NCBI GenBank assembly: GCA_020630795.1
Contig: JAHDIK010000002.1
Coordinates: 1 to 64,000 of the forward strand
Direction of reading: 5' to 3'
Length of the DNA: 64,000 nucleotides
From: Colwellia sp.
GTDB taxonomy: Bacteria; Pseudomonadota; Gammaproteobacteria; Enterobacterales; Alteromonadaceae
Below the pieces are notes generated by a model. That model did not search any database. It had not been told where the DNA came from and saw only the letters and a list, made by a program, of their open reading frames with translations. Shown here piece after piece: positions 63,919-64,000 of this stretch (the first letter of the stretch is position 1; the number at the start of each line of letters is the position of its first letter). A program made the position numbers and the translations under genes.

Positions 63919-64000
63919 ATCAACAGTATTAAATTTTTCTGTAGCTACACAAAGTAATAGGTCGAATCTTAGGAAGGGAGGGAGGCTTTCGGTAAATAGT

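Overview
The window looks like a chromosomal segment of a marine gammaproteobacterium, most likely of the Alteromonadales (Colwellia/Thalassotalea-like). This rests on AT-rich DNA, the dnaK-dnaJ-grpE-nadK neighbourhood, an epmC / ATP-NAD kinase-family / yfcL trio, gcvTHP, nhaA and typical gammaproteobacterial tRNAs. The assignment is an inference from gene content; nothing here fixes the species.

Region by region. 1-1670 holds the end of a tRNA-Lys gene, nadA, and a tRNA-Ser gene preceded by two tandem 106-107 bp units that each repeat the 5' part of that tRNA. 2200-3200 is a PadR regulator overlapping a short membrane protein. 3437-12586 is a uronate catabolism locus: a XylR-like regulator divergent from a GH105-DUF4861 lipoprotein, KduI, a TRAP transporter (DctPQM), KduD and a BNR-4 beta-propeller protein. 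It would process unsaturated uronates from pectin- or ulvan-like polysaccharides. 12.8-15.3 kb has a sirtuin lacking the zinc cysteines, an exported M24 peptidase and an initiator tRNA-Met. 15.5-20.7 kb is nadK, grpE, dnaK and dnaJ, with heat-shock-type promoters before grpE and dnaK.

20.8-27.0 kb is a PhoPQ-like two-component locus. It includes a choice-of-anchor-H-like membrane protein, a PepSY-like protein, a response regulator, an NAD-dependent epimerase-like protein, a histidine kinase and a DUF3300 protein. The same GTTCAG-N5-GTTCAG direct repeat lies upstream of all three transcription units, which suggests one small autoregulated regulon. 27.2-36.8 kb is housekeeping: an Lrp-family regulator, nhaA, epmC, an ATP-NAD kinase-family gene, yfcL and gcvT-gcvH-gcvP.

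After the gcvP terminator, from about 36.85 kb to the end, the content switches to a defence and mobile island. In order: an OLD-family ATPase/TOPRIM protein with HamA-like and HamB-like proteins (Hachiman-type); a WYL regulator divergent from a four-gene SMC/MukE-like/kleisin-like/TOPRIM operon (Wadjet-like); a Tn7-like transposition operon (tnsA, tnsB, tnsC, two TniQ-family genes) that runs without a break into a DUF2384 antitoxin-like protein and a small low-molecular-weight phosphatase; two tandem membrane-anchored DUF4041/GIY-YIG proteins; three evenly spaced 28-29 bp palindromes; and an ankyrin-repeat protein on the minus strand. The transposon ends were not located, so it is unclear which defence genes are its cargo.

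The best candidates for something undescribed are the DUF2384-phosphatase pair coupled to the Tn7-like operon, the tandem membrane-bound GIY-YIG proteins with the adjacent palindromic array, and the OLD-HamA-HamB arrangement.
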